From contig JAETNS010000003.1 in assembly GCA_021772015.1 (NCBI GenBank), forward strand, positions 156,517 through 220,516: a DNA stretch of 64,000 bases, written 5' to 3'. A program made the position numbers and the translations under genes. Positions 20,611-30,900 of this stretch are shown here, one piece after another (the first letter of the stretch is position 1; every line of letters begins with the position of its first letter). The notes under the pieces were generated by a model that saw only the letters and a program-made list of their open reading frames with translations, did not search any database and was not told the origin of the DNA. Source of the DNA: Prevotellaceae bacterium. GTDB lineage: Bacteria > Bacteroidota > Bacteroidia > Bacteroidales > Muribaculaceae.

Positions 20611-23600
20611 ATGAAAAGAATACTGCGTAGAAACATGATATCAGTCATGGCCTCTCTGGCGTTTATGCCAGCTATGGCCTGGGATCATCTATACCTGATC
20701 GGCGAGGGGACTCCCACGGGGTGGTCTCTCGACAACATGATAGAGATGAAGGAGACTGCAGCCGGGTCTAATGTCTATGTGACAGTCTGTTATCTCGACA
20801 ATGAGAAGGGCGGCACTTTCCGTCTGCAACCTGACAAGGATTGGGTCGAGGAGAATTATTATGGAGCCGCATTTTCCGGAGAGACCATCGCCAATGACCA
20901 ATGGATGACATTGAACCGAGGAAAAGGAGATCAGTTCAAGGTCGCTACTCCCGGTATATATTATTTAGAGGCCAATCTCAATGACAATCAAGTAAAGATC
21001 AATCGTATGGATGCCCTTTACATGGTCGGAAGCGCGACACCGGCCGGTTGGAGCATTGATGACGCTTTCGCTCTAAGGAATTCAAACGATTATCCTGACC
21101 ATTATTGGGGCAGTATGGCTTTGACGGGAGGCGATTTTGATCACCCCGACAGTTTCAAGATGTTTGTCGATAAAGGAGGAGCGCAAGGATTCGATTCCCG
21201 TTTCTTCCTTTTCAAAAAATCCAAAGGGGAGTTCATGACGTCCTCCGATGGTGATTCGCAATGGACGGTGGGAGACCCCAACCAGTCCACCCATGAAGAG
21301 CGTGATCTCGTCGCGGGAACTTACAATGTATTTGTCGATGCGGCCACCAAGGCTGTCAAGTTTTTCCTTCATGCAAAGTCTGTGTTTCTTGTCGGTCCCG
21401 GTGTGCTTTCGTCATGGAGCAATGACGGTCAGAATCCGGTCCTTACTTCGGAAGGAGATGGTCGGTACTCACGCAAGCATGTCTTTTTCCGTAGCGGCAA
21501 TGACAATCTTTTCAAGGTGGTGGCCGACGGGAAATATTACGGTTCAGACAGTTGGGAGAACACAACTCTGGCCGATAATTCCACTGCTTATATGCGGGTG
21601 ATAAATACCGGGGCCGATTTCAGGGTTGACGCTTCCGGTTTCAGAAATGTGGTTGTACGTCCCAGCGATGCCGGTGACGGCACTCTTTGTATGGAACTTT
21701 CAGGCCGTCAAAGCGTCTGGTACGAGGGCTTATGCGCTCTTGACTATGATGAATCCTCTCTTTCTTATGTCGACAATAACGGTTTAAACTGGTTGTCTTC
21801 AGGATTTTCAACGGAAGTGAAGATTGACGGGGATGTGGTCTCCACCCTACGTTCTGACAAAACCGGATGGTACTCGGCCTCTGTCACTTTCAATGGCCCC
21901 AATCCTTCATACAATCTTGTATGGCAGGCTCCCATTCTTGAGGGGGACGCGGCAGGGACAGCCATTGAATTCGCTCAGCAGGATGCGGAGGATGGCCGTT
22001 TCATACGCCGGAGGGTCTACTTGAATGGAGGACAGACGATAAGGGGACGAATCGGCTCGCTTGTGTCTGCTGATGTCAATGTTTCCGCTTCGGGATATTA
22101 CACGGTTGTCCTTGAGATGACTGACGGCTCTCCTCGTGTTTCTGTCTCCGGACCGTTTGATGCCCACATGCCTCTGACGGAGACTGATTTCAATGATGGC
22201 CGCAAACATTATTTCCTTGTCGGACAGCGTATGGGCGCATGGCGATTACAGCCTGAATGGGAGTTCATACCCAGAGGAGACGGTACATTCGCTATCCCCA
22301 CGCGTGCCCTTTACAATGGGTATGTCATGGTCGGTGAGGTAGATAATTATGAAGATTATGTGATGCAGACCTACAGGGGATATTCCCATACAGATCTGGG
22401 CGTGGAGTCAAAGATCGATCCCCGCAACAATGACCAGGAGGTTACGCGTGAGTTACCCCTTGCGCTTCTTCCTTCGACCGGCAAGAACGGCTGTCTCGAC
22501 GGCAAGTACACCGATACCCGTTACAATGACATAAAGCGTACCTCACCGAATGTGCAGCATGGAGGCTGGGATGCGATGAAGCTCCGTCTGATCCATATCC
22601 TTACCCCTGACGGCTACAATGATGTGGAGCATATACAGTCTTTGCCTTCACGCGTCAACTCCATCGTATTGTCTGTAGACGAAGAGGGCCATCCCTCCCA
22701 TATCAGGTTTGAGGGACTTAACACCTCGGCCCGTGCTTTGGCTGAGATCAGAACTTTCTCGCTTGTCGGAGGGGGCATCAAGAACCGCCATGTCACATAT
22801 GGCGAGAACGGTGTGACTTCCCCGCTTAACAATCAGCCCGGTTACAATGGCTCGGAATGGAGTGAATCATGGATCCAGTATGACAATTCCGCAAGACCGT
22901 ATGTCGACGGCAATGGAGAGTATATATATCATACGAGTTTTACGCGTGACTGGCTCCGTCCTCATCCGTCATATTTCAATTTCGGGGATGATTTCGAATA
23001 TACTTCCAACAATATCACTTTCGTGTATAATCCCGACATCACTCATGCCGATCAATTCGGACAGCGTATCGGTATTGACAGCGGCGGCGATGAACGCCCC
23101 GAAGTCTTGCATACTTATTTCCGTGAACCGTCAGGCGATGAGAGCATAGGGCGCAATGACATGGCGGCTAACAGTCTTGACGATGTCATTTCAATACCGT
23201 CGGAAGACCGGGCATGTTTTGTCGTGGAAGACATGTGGATGGAAGGAATGTTCAAGATCTGGTGTGGCTGGGGAGGCTCTGCCACTAATTATGAGTTTGA
23301 AGACAACGGTACAAACTATACCCGCTGGTTCCGCAGCAATGGCGGTCATGGCAGAAACGCAGAGGATTGCACGGCATATTTTCAGGCAGACAAGATCCTG
23401 GCCTACACGATTTTCGAGGATGTCCCTGCGGCCAACTTCGGCATAGGTTACGGACTGCCTTCTACCGACACCTTCACCAATCCGAAAGTAGACAAGAACG
23501 GTGTGATCAGGGATGAATACAAGGAGCACCCCGAACGCCGTTACTTCAAACGGGTTGAGATATGGTTCAATCTCAAAAACGGTTTCGCATACAAGGGTAA

Positions 23601-24261
23601 TGAAGGGGCTTCCGTGATCATTTTCTATCAGGAGGAGAGCGGCCCTAACATTACAATCACCAAATCAGGGGAAAACCATGCAAGCTATAATTTCTATATT
23701 CCCCTGATAGGAATGACAGAGGATGTCGACAACAGGGTGTATGGCAACGTTACAGCCTACAAGGTATATCGTATAGCTATTGATGATGAAGGAGTGGAGG
23801 GTGATCCGGTTCTTGTCGAGTCAAAGGATCTCGGGGAGGAAGGTGTGCCCAGGAAAGATTTCGGAAACATAGACATCGTCGATCCGACCTCTCTACCTGC
23901 CGGGCGTTACCGTTACAAGATAGAAACCACCCGCAAGAACACGGCAGACAACAAATGGTTGAGCGCGAAATCCAATATCATACGTATAAACTCCGAGGAC
24001 ATACCGAGCGGAGTGGAGAATGTCGGACAGGAAGAATCTGATGATTTCAGTCTCAGGGTAAACGCAACTCCGTCGGAAGGGACACTTAAAGTCAGCGCGA
24101 ATGGAGAGATCGGCTGGTTGACCATATATTCCGTCAACGGGTCTGTCGTCAACCGTCTGCGTGTCGCTGCCAATGCCGCCACTGTTGATATCTCCGCGCT
24201 GCCCGTGGGGGTGTATGTGGCCAATGCGAATAACAAATCAGTAAGATTCGTCAAACGATGA
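20611..24261 (+). CDS. Large secreted protein with SusE/F-like modules and type IX-like tail
   Basis: 1216 residues, function not recognised. A signal peptide (MKRILRRNMISVMASLAFMPAMA) is followed by SusE/F-like modules at about 26 (LYLIGEGTPTGWSLDN), 136 (LYMVGSATPAGWSIDD) and 258 (VFLVGPGVLSSWSNDG). Then come about 800 residues with no motif I can name, although sandwich-like repeats recur (HYFLVGQRMGAWRLQPEWEF near 530; a fibronectin-like stretch TAYKVYRIAIDDEGVEGDPV near 1050). The last 70 residues fit a type A Por/T9SS tail: LKVSANGEIGWLTIYSVNGS, then ISALPVGVYVAN. It may be a surface scaffold that presents glucan to the enzymes. Its stop overlaps the next start (ATGA), so it is coupled with the next gene and GH66. 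Confidence 0.8.
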   Translation: MKRILRRNMISVMASLAFMPAMAWDHLYLIGEGTPTGWSLDNMIEMKETAAGSNVYVTVCYLDNEKGGTFRLQPDKDWVEENYYGAAFSGETIANDQWMTLNRGKGDQFKVATPGIYYLEANLNDNQVKINRMDALYMVGSATPAGWSIDDAFALRNSNDYPDHYWGSMALTGGDFDHPDSFKMFVDKGGAQGFDSRFFLFKKSKGEFMTSSDGDSQWTVGDPNQSTHEERDLVAGTYNVFVDAATKAVKFFLHAKSVFLVGPGVLSSWSNDGQNPVLTSEGDGRYSRKHVFFRSGNDNLFKVVADGKYYGSDSWENTTLADNSTAYMRVINTGADFRVDASGFRNVVVRPSDAGDGTLCMELSGRQSVWYEGLCALDYDESSLSYVDNNGLNWLSSGFSTEVKIDGDVVSTLRSDKTGWYSASVTFNGPNPSYNLVWQAPILEGDAAGTAIEFAQQDAEDGRFIRRRVYLNGGQTIRGRIGSLVSADVNVSASGYYTVVLEMTDGSPRVSVSGPFDAHMPLTETDFNDGRKHYFLVGQRMGAWRLQPEWEFIPRGDGTFAIPTRALYNGYVMVGEVDNYEDYVMQTYRGYSHTDLGVESKIDPRNNDQEVTRELPLALLPSTGKNGCLDGKYTDTRYNDIKRTSPNVQHGGWDAMKLRLIHILTPDGYNDVEHIQSLPSRVNSIVLSVDEEGHPSHIRFEGLNTSARALAEIRTFSLVGGGIKNRHVTYGENGVTSPLNNQPGYNGSEWSESWIQYDNSARPYVDGNGEYIYHTSFTRDWLRPHPSYFNFGDDFEYTSNNITFVYNPDITHADQFGQRIGIDSGGDERPEVLHTYFREPSGDESIGRNDMAANSLDDVISIPSEDRACFVVEDMWMEGMFKIWCGWGGSATNYEFEDNGTNYTRWFRSNGGHGRNAEDCTAYFQADKILAYTIFEDVPAANFGIGYGLPSTDTFTNPKVDKNGVIRDEYKEHPERRYFKRVEIWFNLKNGFAYKGNEGASVIIFYQEESGPNITITKSGENHASYNFYIPLIGMTEDVDNRVYGNVTAYKVYRIAIDDEGVEGDPVLVESKDLGEEGVPRKDFGNIDIVDPTSLPAGRYRYKIETTRKNTADNKWLSAKSNIIRINSEDIPSGVENVGQEESDDFSLRVNATPSEGTLKVSANGEIGWLTIYSVNGSVVNRLRVAANAATVDISALPVGVYVANANNKSVRFVKR

Positions 24262-25598
24262 GTGTCAGACGCTTTTTGATCATGGTCTTGGCCGTGGCAG
24301 GCATCTTAACGGTGCCTGTCAGGGCTGAGATAAATTACCTCCGGTTGTATCTGGTCGGAGACGCGACTCCCGGAGGTTGGAATGAGAAATTGCCGGAAGA
24401 GATGGTTGCTATCGGCAACAACTGCTTCCTTTGGGACGGCTGGCTTGGAAAAGGAGAGCTTAAGTTCCTGAACACGCGCGGAGACTGGGACAGCTCGATA
24501 GTCACCTCGTCGCCCGGACTGGTGTTTGATACCGGGGTCAAATATGACCTTTATTATAAGCATTGGTCTGACAATAAGTTTGTCAATGAGACCCCTGGAT
24601 ATGTGAGGATCATTGTCGATCTCGGCAATATGAAGGTCAATTTCCGTCGTCCGGCTCTTGCCTTTGTCGGGCCTGCTGCAAAGGGATGGTCTCTTGATGA
24701 TGTCATTCCCGTGTTTGCTGACGATGAGGGGAATGTGAGCTGGAGGGGACAGTTGCGTGCCGGCGAATTGAAAATCCTTGCTGACGGGGCGTTTGACTGG
24801 ACTCCTTGTTACAACGCGCCTTACGAGGGGGACCTCATCACCCCCGGAGGCCATCAAATGATTTTCAACACATCCGATCACGACCAAGGAGGTAATTTCG
24901 TCGATTTCAAATATTTGGTTCCCAGAGCCGGACTGTATGCGTTCAAGTTCAAGAATGAGGGTGGTGGGCGTTTTTTCGGCATGGATGTCACGATGGATGC
25001 CGAGCCTGATCTTACGGGAGGCTTCCGCTCGATCCCCGGACGCTATCTCGCGGCTATTGACAGGGGGGCTCGCCGGGTTCATTTTGGTCCGGTCCCTTCA
25101 CGCCTCTATATCGGCGAATCCGGTGCGGACTGTATGGAGCTTAATGCGCAGGGTAATGACCGCTTCTCGTCGATCGTGGATCTCAGGAGAGGGAAATATT
25201 ACAAATTGTCATCCAATCCTGCATCGTGGGAGGCTTCGGCCATTTCCCCTAATGTAGACACGGACATAACTTCTGCCACTTCCAACCTGTCGCCTATGCA
25301 TGGTTACAGTTATGTTGTCCCCGAAGACGGGCAATATCAGGTTAACGCAGACTTTTCAGGTAATATCCCTTATCTGTCAGCCAAACGTCATGTGACATCA
25401 TCGGTGGAAACGGTGATGGATGTTCTGCCCCGGGTGAAGGCCATCGGCGGGGAGATAACAGTCGAAGGCGACTTCACGAGTGTGGCCGTTTATGATGTCT
25501 CCGGCCGCTTTATGGGGTGTGATTCCCCATGTCGGGTTGCGCCCGGAACCTATATCGTCAGAGTCGACAATAATATTTTCAAGATTTCATCCAGATGA
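24258..25598 (+). CDS. Secreted SusE/F-module protein with type IX-like tail
   Basis: 446 residues with signal peptide MSVRRFLIMVLAVAGILTVPVRA. The first module begins at about residue 28 (LYLVGDATPGGWNEKLPEEM), a second near 130 (FVGPAAKGWSLDDVIPVF), and a weaker third follows in RLYIGESGADCMELNAQGND. The C-terminal 60 residues (ITVEGDFTSVAVYDVSGRF ... PGTYIVRVDNN) look like a T9SS type A sorting domain. No catalytic motif is seen, so it is probably an alpha-glucan-binding protein. It shares ATGA overlaps with both neighbours, which ties its expression to the GH66 enzyme. Confidence 0.8.
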   Translation: MSVRRFLIMVLAVAGILTVPVRAEINYLRLYLVGDATPGGWNEKLPEEMVAIGNNCFLWDGWLGKGELKFLNTRGDWDSSIVTSSPGLVFDTGVKYDLYYKHWSDNKFVNETPGYVRIIVDLGNMKVNFRRPALAFVGPAAKGWSLDDVIPVFADDEGNVSWRGQLRAGELKILADGAFDWTPCYNAPYEGDLITPGGHQMIFNTSDHDQGGNFVDFKYLVPRAGLYAFKFKNEGGGRFFGMDVTMDAEPDLTGGFRSIPGRYLAAIDRGARRVHFGPVPSRLYIGESGADCMELNAQGNDRFSSIVDLRRGKYYKLSSNPASWEASAISPNVDTDITSATSNLSPMHGYSYVVPEDGQYQVNADFSGNIPYLSAKRHVTSSVETVMDVLPRVKAIGGEITVEGDFTSVAVYDVSGRFMGCDSPCRVAPGTYIVRVDNNIFKISSR

Positions 25599-27634
25599 TC
25601 TATAAAAATACAATTCTCGTGGCCATAAGCCTTTTGGCCGGATGTGGAAGCGTTGCCGGACAATGGCGTAGCGGCGTATGGATCGGCACTTCGGCATCGG
25701 GAAATGAATGTCCTCCGGCCAATGCGACCCAGATGTGTCAATCTCCATCGGGAGATTTCCATGCCGGTGTGATTGCCATAGGGGAAGGTGATAAAATAAG
25801 TTTCGCCGATTATGGTGATGGGAACGAGCAGGCTGCTCCGCTCGCTCCCCGTGGGCATAAGGATTTCCCATCGTCAGAGAACTGGGCTTATGATATACAG
25901 GACGGCTCGGATATCCATGATTATCCGGCCCGACAGTTGGCATCGTCACAGCCTGATATCGCTGGTTTTGATTTATGGACAGACAAGGCTTGCTACAAAC
26001 CCGGGGAAACCGTATGGATCCAGACGGCTAATTTTGCCGCTTATCCCGGTGCAAGAATCCGTTATCGTCATGGTGTGGAGGTGTTGAGAGATGATCCCCT
26101 TAAACAGGAATGGCGTTCCTGGACACCTCCGGCAACTGATTACAAAGGGTATCTGGTGGATGTTTACCGTCTTGACGGGGAGGGACGCGAGCAGATACTC
26201 GGGTCGATAGCCGTTGATGTCTCTTCCCATTGGAAACGTTTCCCGCGCAACGGTTATACGGCGTGGTATGAACCCGGCAAGGAGCAATATATTCCCGGAG
26301 ATGTCGCTTTCCTGAACCGCCGCCACATCAATGTGGTGCAGTTTCAAGACTGGCATTGGAAACATCATCATCCTTATTGCGGCGACGCGGAATATACCGA
26401 TATCGCCAACAACAAGGTCTCGCTCAATGTCGTCAGGAAATTCATAGAGACACAACATGGTTATAACATGAAGGCTCTTTTCTATAACCTTGGTTTCGGG
26501 GCATTGGAAAACGCCGGCGCGGCCGCTGACGGAGTCAAGGAGGAATGGTATTATTATTTCGACCAGAACCATTCCAGGAAAGATTATCATATGCTGCCTG
26601 ATGGTTGGAAAAGCAACATAACGTTTGTCGATCCGGGCAACTCCGAATGGCAGAATTATCTGTGTGACCGGAATGATGAAGTCTACCGCAACCTTGACTT
26701 TGACGGTTTCCAGGTCGATCAGGTAGGGCAGCGGGAGGACGGCTACATATATGATTACTGGGGCAACCGCCATCTTATGGCAGACAGGTTCCCGTCATTG
26801 TTGAAAGCTTTCAAGCAACGCCATCCGTCGAAGTCGCTTATCATGAACTCCGTCTCCAAACATGGCGCGTCGCAGATCGCTTCCTCCGGAGTGATCGACG
26901 CTTGTTACAGCGAATTATGGGGGGCGGAATCTGATTTCATGGACATATATTGGGTGATTTTCGACAACAAGCAGGCCGGAGGAAACGACATGCGGACGAT
27001 TTTCGCCAATTATATGAATTACGACTACGGGGTGGCCAATCCCGGCAAGACATTCAATACCCCCGGAGTCCTTCTGACAGATGCCTGCATTTTTGCCCTC
27101 GGAGGATCGCATCTTGAACTTGGGACCGGAGGGAACATGCTTTGCAATGAGTATTTCCCCAATACCAACCTTAAGATGGACGCAGAGCTGACGCAGGCGA
27201 TCACCCGTTATTATGATTTCATTACCGCATATGAGAACTACATATATGACACCAGCCGCGAGCTTACCCCGACGATAACCTCCATTTCCGGCCATCAACT
27301 GTCGACATGGAATTATGTGCTCGGTCCACAACCGCGCAAGGTAGTGATACATGGGAAGGAGACCAATCACGGGGCGATGGTCTATCATCTGCTGAATTTC
27401 AGGAATGTCAATTCGCTGAGCTGGCGAGATGTCAATGCCGACATGCCGCGCCCGGAACGCCAGACTGATATCTCCCTTGACATAGACTGTGACCGGATGG
27501 TGTCGCGTGTATGGGTTGCCACACCCGACATGGATGCCTGTGTGCCGCGATCCCTCGAATTCACCCAGCAGGGACGCTCCCTGAGGGTAACCGTCCCCTC
27601 GCTTGACTACTGGACTATGCTTGTTCTCGAATGA
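25595..27634 (+). CDS. GH66 endo-dextranase lipoprotein
   Basis: Predicted endo-1,6-alpha-glucanase cutting dextran at the cell surface. It is 679 residues with a lipobox LLAGC (Cys17), so probably surface-anchored like other PUL endo-enzymes. GH66 signatures are clear: NVVQFQDWHWKHHHPY, the nucleophile strand DFDGFQVDQVG (Asp375), the acid/base ACYSELWGAESDF (Glu440), and GGSHLELGTGGNMLCNEYFP. The 65-residue spacing resembles the D385/E453 pair of Streptococcus mutans dextranase. The family also holds cycloisomaltooligosaccharide transferases, but the insert typical of those is not evident. It is the strongest evidence that this PUL targets alpha-1,6-glucan, and it overlaps the upstream module protein by four bases. 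Confidence 0.92.
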   Translation: MIYKNTILVAISLLAGCGSVAGQWRSGVWIGTSASGNECPPANATQMCQSPSGDFHAGVIAIGEGDKISFADYGDGNEQAAPLAPRGHKDFPSSENWAYDIQDGSDIHDYPARQLASSQPDIAGFDLWTDKACYKPGETVWIQTANFAAYPGARIRYRHGVEVLRDDPLKQEWRSWTPPATDYKGYLVDVYRLDGEGREQILGSIAVDVSSHWKRFPRNGYTAWYEPGKEQYIPGDVAFLNRRHINVVQFQDWHWKHHHPYCGDAEYTDIANNKVSLNVVRKFIETQHGYNMKALFYNLGFGALENAGAAADGVKEEWYYYFDQNHSRKDYHMLPDGWKSNITFVDPGNSEWQNYLCDRNDEVYRNLDFDGFQVDQVGQREDGYIYDYWGNRHLMADRFPSLLKAFKQRHPSKSLIMNSVSKHGASQIASSGVIDACYSELWGAESDFMDIYWVIFDNKQAGGNDMRTIFANYMNYDYGVANPGKTFNTPGVLLTDACIFALGGSHLELGTGGNMLCNEYFPNTNLKMDAELTQAITRYYDFITAYENYIYDTSRELTPTITSISGHQLSTWNYVLGPQPRKVVIHGKETNHGAMVYHLLNFRNVNSLSWRDVNADMPRPERQTDISLDIDCDRMVSRVWVATPDMDACVPRSLEFTQQGRSLRVTVPSLDYWTMLVLE

Positions 27635-27645
27635 GAACCCATCAT

Positions 27646-27685
27646 TTAAGGGGTTTAAGGGCTTTAAAGTTCTTAAACCCCTTAA
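27646..27685 (+). terminator. Hairpin terminating the main PUL transcript
   Basis: TTAAGGGGTTTAAG (27646-27659) and CTTAAACCCCTTAA (27672-27685) form a perfect 14-bp stem around a 12-base loop, 11 bases after the GH66 stop. No T tract follows, so termination may be partial. Confidence 0.65.
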
Positions 27686-27755
27686 CAGTCAAAAAAACAC
27701 ACATTGAAGGGGCATTTAAACGATGTCAATCGGTTATAAATTTGGAGATAATTTG

Positions 27756-27763
27756 TAATTTTG
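27756..27763 (+). promoter_or_regulatory. Probable -7 box for the GH31 gene
   Basis: TAATTTTG at 27756-27763 matches the TAnnTTTG box. The -33 position (27733-27736) reads only GTTA, so this would be a weak or activator-dependent promoter. The implied leader is about 145 bases. It suggests GH31 has its own transcript, downstream of the hairpin at 27646. Confidence 0.5.
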
Positions 27764-27914
27764 CATTCGGAAAATGTAGAGACAAGAGTCTTCGACTGTC
27801 GTGAGGCACGATGGAATCGATGGCTTTTTGATAATTGTCGGTTTATAAGCCGTGGAAAACTGATAACTCTTATTGAATTTTAGTAATCTTCATACATTCA
27901 TTATTTTTCATACA

Positions 27915-30900
27915 ATGATCAAATTTATTTCGCGGTATGTGGTGGTGATGGCCGTCATGCTCGTCACGCACATCCCGTCATTGGCTTACAGGGTTTACTA
28001 TGATAATTCCTCGACCCAATGGACTCAGCCCAAGGTTTATTATTGGAATCCGTCAGGTGGTTTCGAAGATCCGGCGTGGCCCGGAAAAGACATGATTGCC
28101 TATACCGGACGACCGGAATTGGTGAATATATGGTATTATGATGTCAACGATGAGACTAAAGGGGTCATCTTCACTGATGGGAAGGGCAATCAGTCGAAAG
28201 ATTACATGGGAGACAAAACCAAGTTCGCCGACCAGGTGTTCGGTTATGCCGAAAAAAACTCTACGACAGATGTGGACGATGTGATCTATGGCAACATTGA
28301 CGATTACGATCAGTCCGGAGAATTGACTGATTATAAGATATATTTCCACAACAAGGATTCGTGGGACAATGTGAACGTCAAAATCATCGGTTATGGAGAG
28401 ATCGGAGGGGAGATGGAGTCGTTTCTCAACAGCTCTGTACATGATTTCTCTTTCACCGCGCCCGAACGCGTTTCATTGACATGTTATTTTTACCTGGAAT
28501 CGAACGGACAGGAGGTCAATCCGACGGCACGCTTCTCGGTGGTCAACGGGCATGTGTACACCACAAGCGGTGACAAAGGGGATTATTCCTCATACGATGT
28601 CACCAACACGCTTCCTGAAAAGGAATTTTGGTTTGATCCGGCAACTCCGTCGCAGCTTCAGAAAGTCACTCTGTATTTCAACAAGACATATGTCGCGGAC
28701 AGTAAACTGAAAGACACGGATGATATTTACCTCTACGCGGGTCTTGTGGAGAAAGACACTAACGACAGCCAATGGTTCGGTGTCCCGAACTGGGGCAATC
28801 CGGGCGAGAAGTTCAAAATGGAGCGTGATGCGGACAGGCCGAATCTCTATTCGTTGTCATTCGAGCCTTCCCTCGCCCAGTGGTTTGGTGCCGCGGATGA
28901 CCAGGTTTTCACCAAATTAGGTTTCATATTCCGTAATGCTGACGGCTCGGTGAAGCAACATAGCGCAGACCAGTTCCTTAATCTTCGCCAGATCGCAGAT
29001 CCGACAGAAGGGCTTGGTGCATGCTCGGGCTATACTATAGCCGACGGCTCAGTCCTTTTCTCTGCCGAGAAAGGTACTCTGAAGCTCACTCCTGTCTCAG
29101 AACAGGTCGTCAAGGTTTTCACGCTTCCATCAGGAGCATCGGTGACCACCGAACGTCGTTCAATTTCGGTCAGCGAGGAGAGTTTCACCAATCCGGATTT
29201 CAACATCGAGGAAAACGACCTGGAATATGTTGTCGTGATCGATGGCGGTCTGAAGGTTCATGTAGAGAAGGCGGCATCAAAGGTCTCATTCCACGACAGA
29301 TACGACAATCTGTACCTTGCCGAGCTTTCAGGCTTGTCAAATCGCGTCGGCAATATCAAGGCGACTTTCCAAGGGATGGAAGACGAGGCTTTTTATGGTG
29401 GTGGCTATAATGGCAACCGCACAAACTGGGAGGGAGCCACGATGATAATGAACAATACCCAGACCGGCAACTGGGGGCAGGGGACAAGCCATCCCCACAA
29501 CATCTGCATCCCATTCTATGTCTCGACGAAAGGCTACGGGCTTTATTTCGACGACCATTACCGCAATGCCTCAATCATTCCTACCGCTACAGGCTCTTGC
29601 TACACCAGCAAAAGCAAGAATCCCATCGCGTATTATTTCATTGGCGGAGGAGATATGACAGACGGTCATGGCTCCATGCGGAAAGCAGTCGAGAATTACA
29701 CCCGTCTGACCGGTCTGCAGGAACTTCCCCCATACTGGGCTTTGGGCTACATCACCTCTAAGTTCAGTTTCGAAAGCCGCAACGAGGCTGAAGAGACCAT
29801 ACGTAAGACAAAGGACATAAATATCCCGATTGATGCCATTGTGTTTGACATACATTGGCAGGGCGGAACACAAAAGATGGGCCGTATTGACTGGGATACG
29901 GATCGTTATAACGCTCCGACGGAGATGATAAGCAATTTCCGGAACCAGAATGTACATTCCATCGTCATCACGGAACCATTCTTCACGAGCAATTCCGGCA
30001 ACTACGAGTATATGAAATCCCATGGATTCTTCTCAGACGATCATGTCGAGGGTATGGGCTGGCTGAATTCAGAGCATGTCGGACTCCTTGACGTGACAAA
30101 CCCGGATGCGGTCAATTGGTTTAAGGATCTTTATAAAAAACGGACGCTCGAGGGTATAGACGGCTGGTGGCTTGACCTTGGAGAGCCGGAAAAACATGAC
30201 CCCGAGAGCCAATATCAGGAGGGGGACATCAATCAGGTCCATAACGAGTATGGCAATCTATGGTGTGAATTCGTCCTTGACGCGCTTAAAGAATGTCGTC
30301 CGGACATGCGTCACATGCTCATGCCGCGAGCCGGCACCTCCGGTATGCAGCGGTTCAACACATTCCCGTGGACAGGTGACATTTCCCGCTCTTGGAATGG
30401 TCTCAAGGCTCAGGTCCCTGCCTTGGTCAGCGGAGCGATGTCGGGAGTCAGCTATCTTGGCAGTGACATAGGAGGTTTCTCGACCAATGGCGGTTCAAAT
30501 CCTCAACTCTACCGCAGGTGGGTGCAGCTGGGGGTCTTCTATCCGGCGATGCGTACCCATTCCACCCATGTGCCTGAGGTATGGCAGGATGTTTACAGAG
30601 AAGTCCGTGACGATGTGCGCGACGCCATAAACCTGCGATACGCCTATCTGCCTTATACTTACACTCAGTCATATACCTATAGCCGCTTTGGAACCCCGAT
30701 TGCCCGTCCGGCCAATTTTGACGATGCCGACAAGTCTGTGCTCGCCAATTGCATTGATGCTTATTATTGGGGCCCTGACGTGTTTGTAGCCCCTGTGCTT
30801 AGCGAAAACGATTCCAGGACAATAACTTTCCCCGAAGGTGAATGGCTTGATATGAATGATTTCACCACTATCTATCCGGGGCATGTCTCGATGACATATT

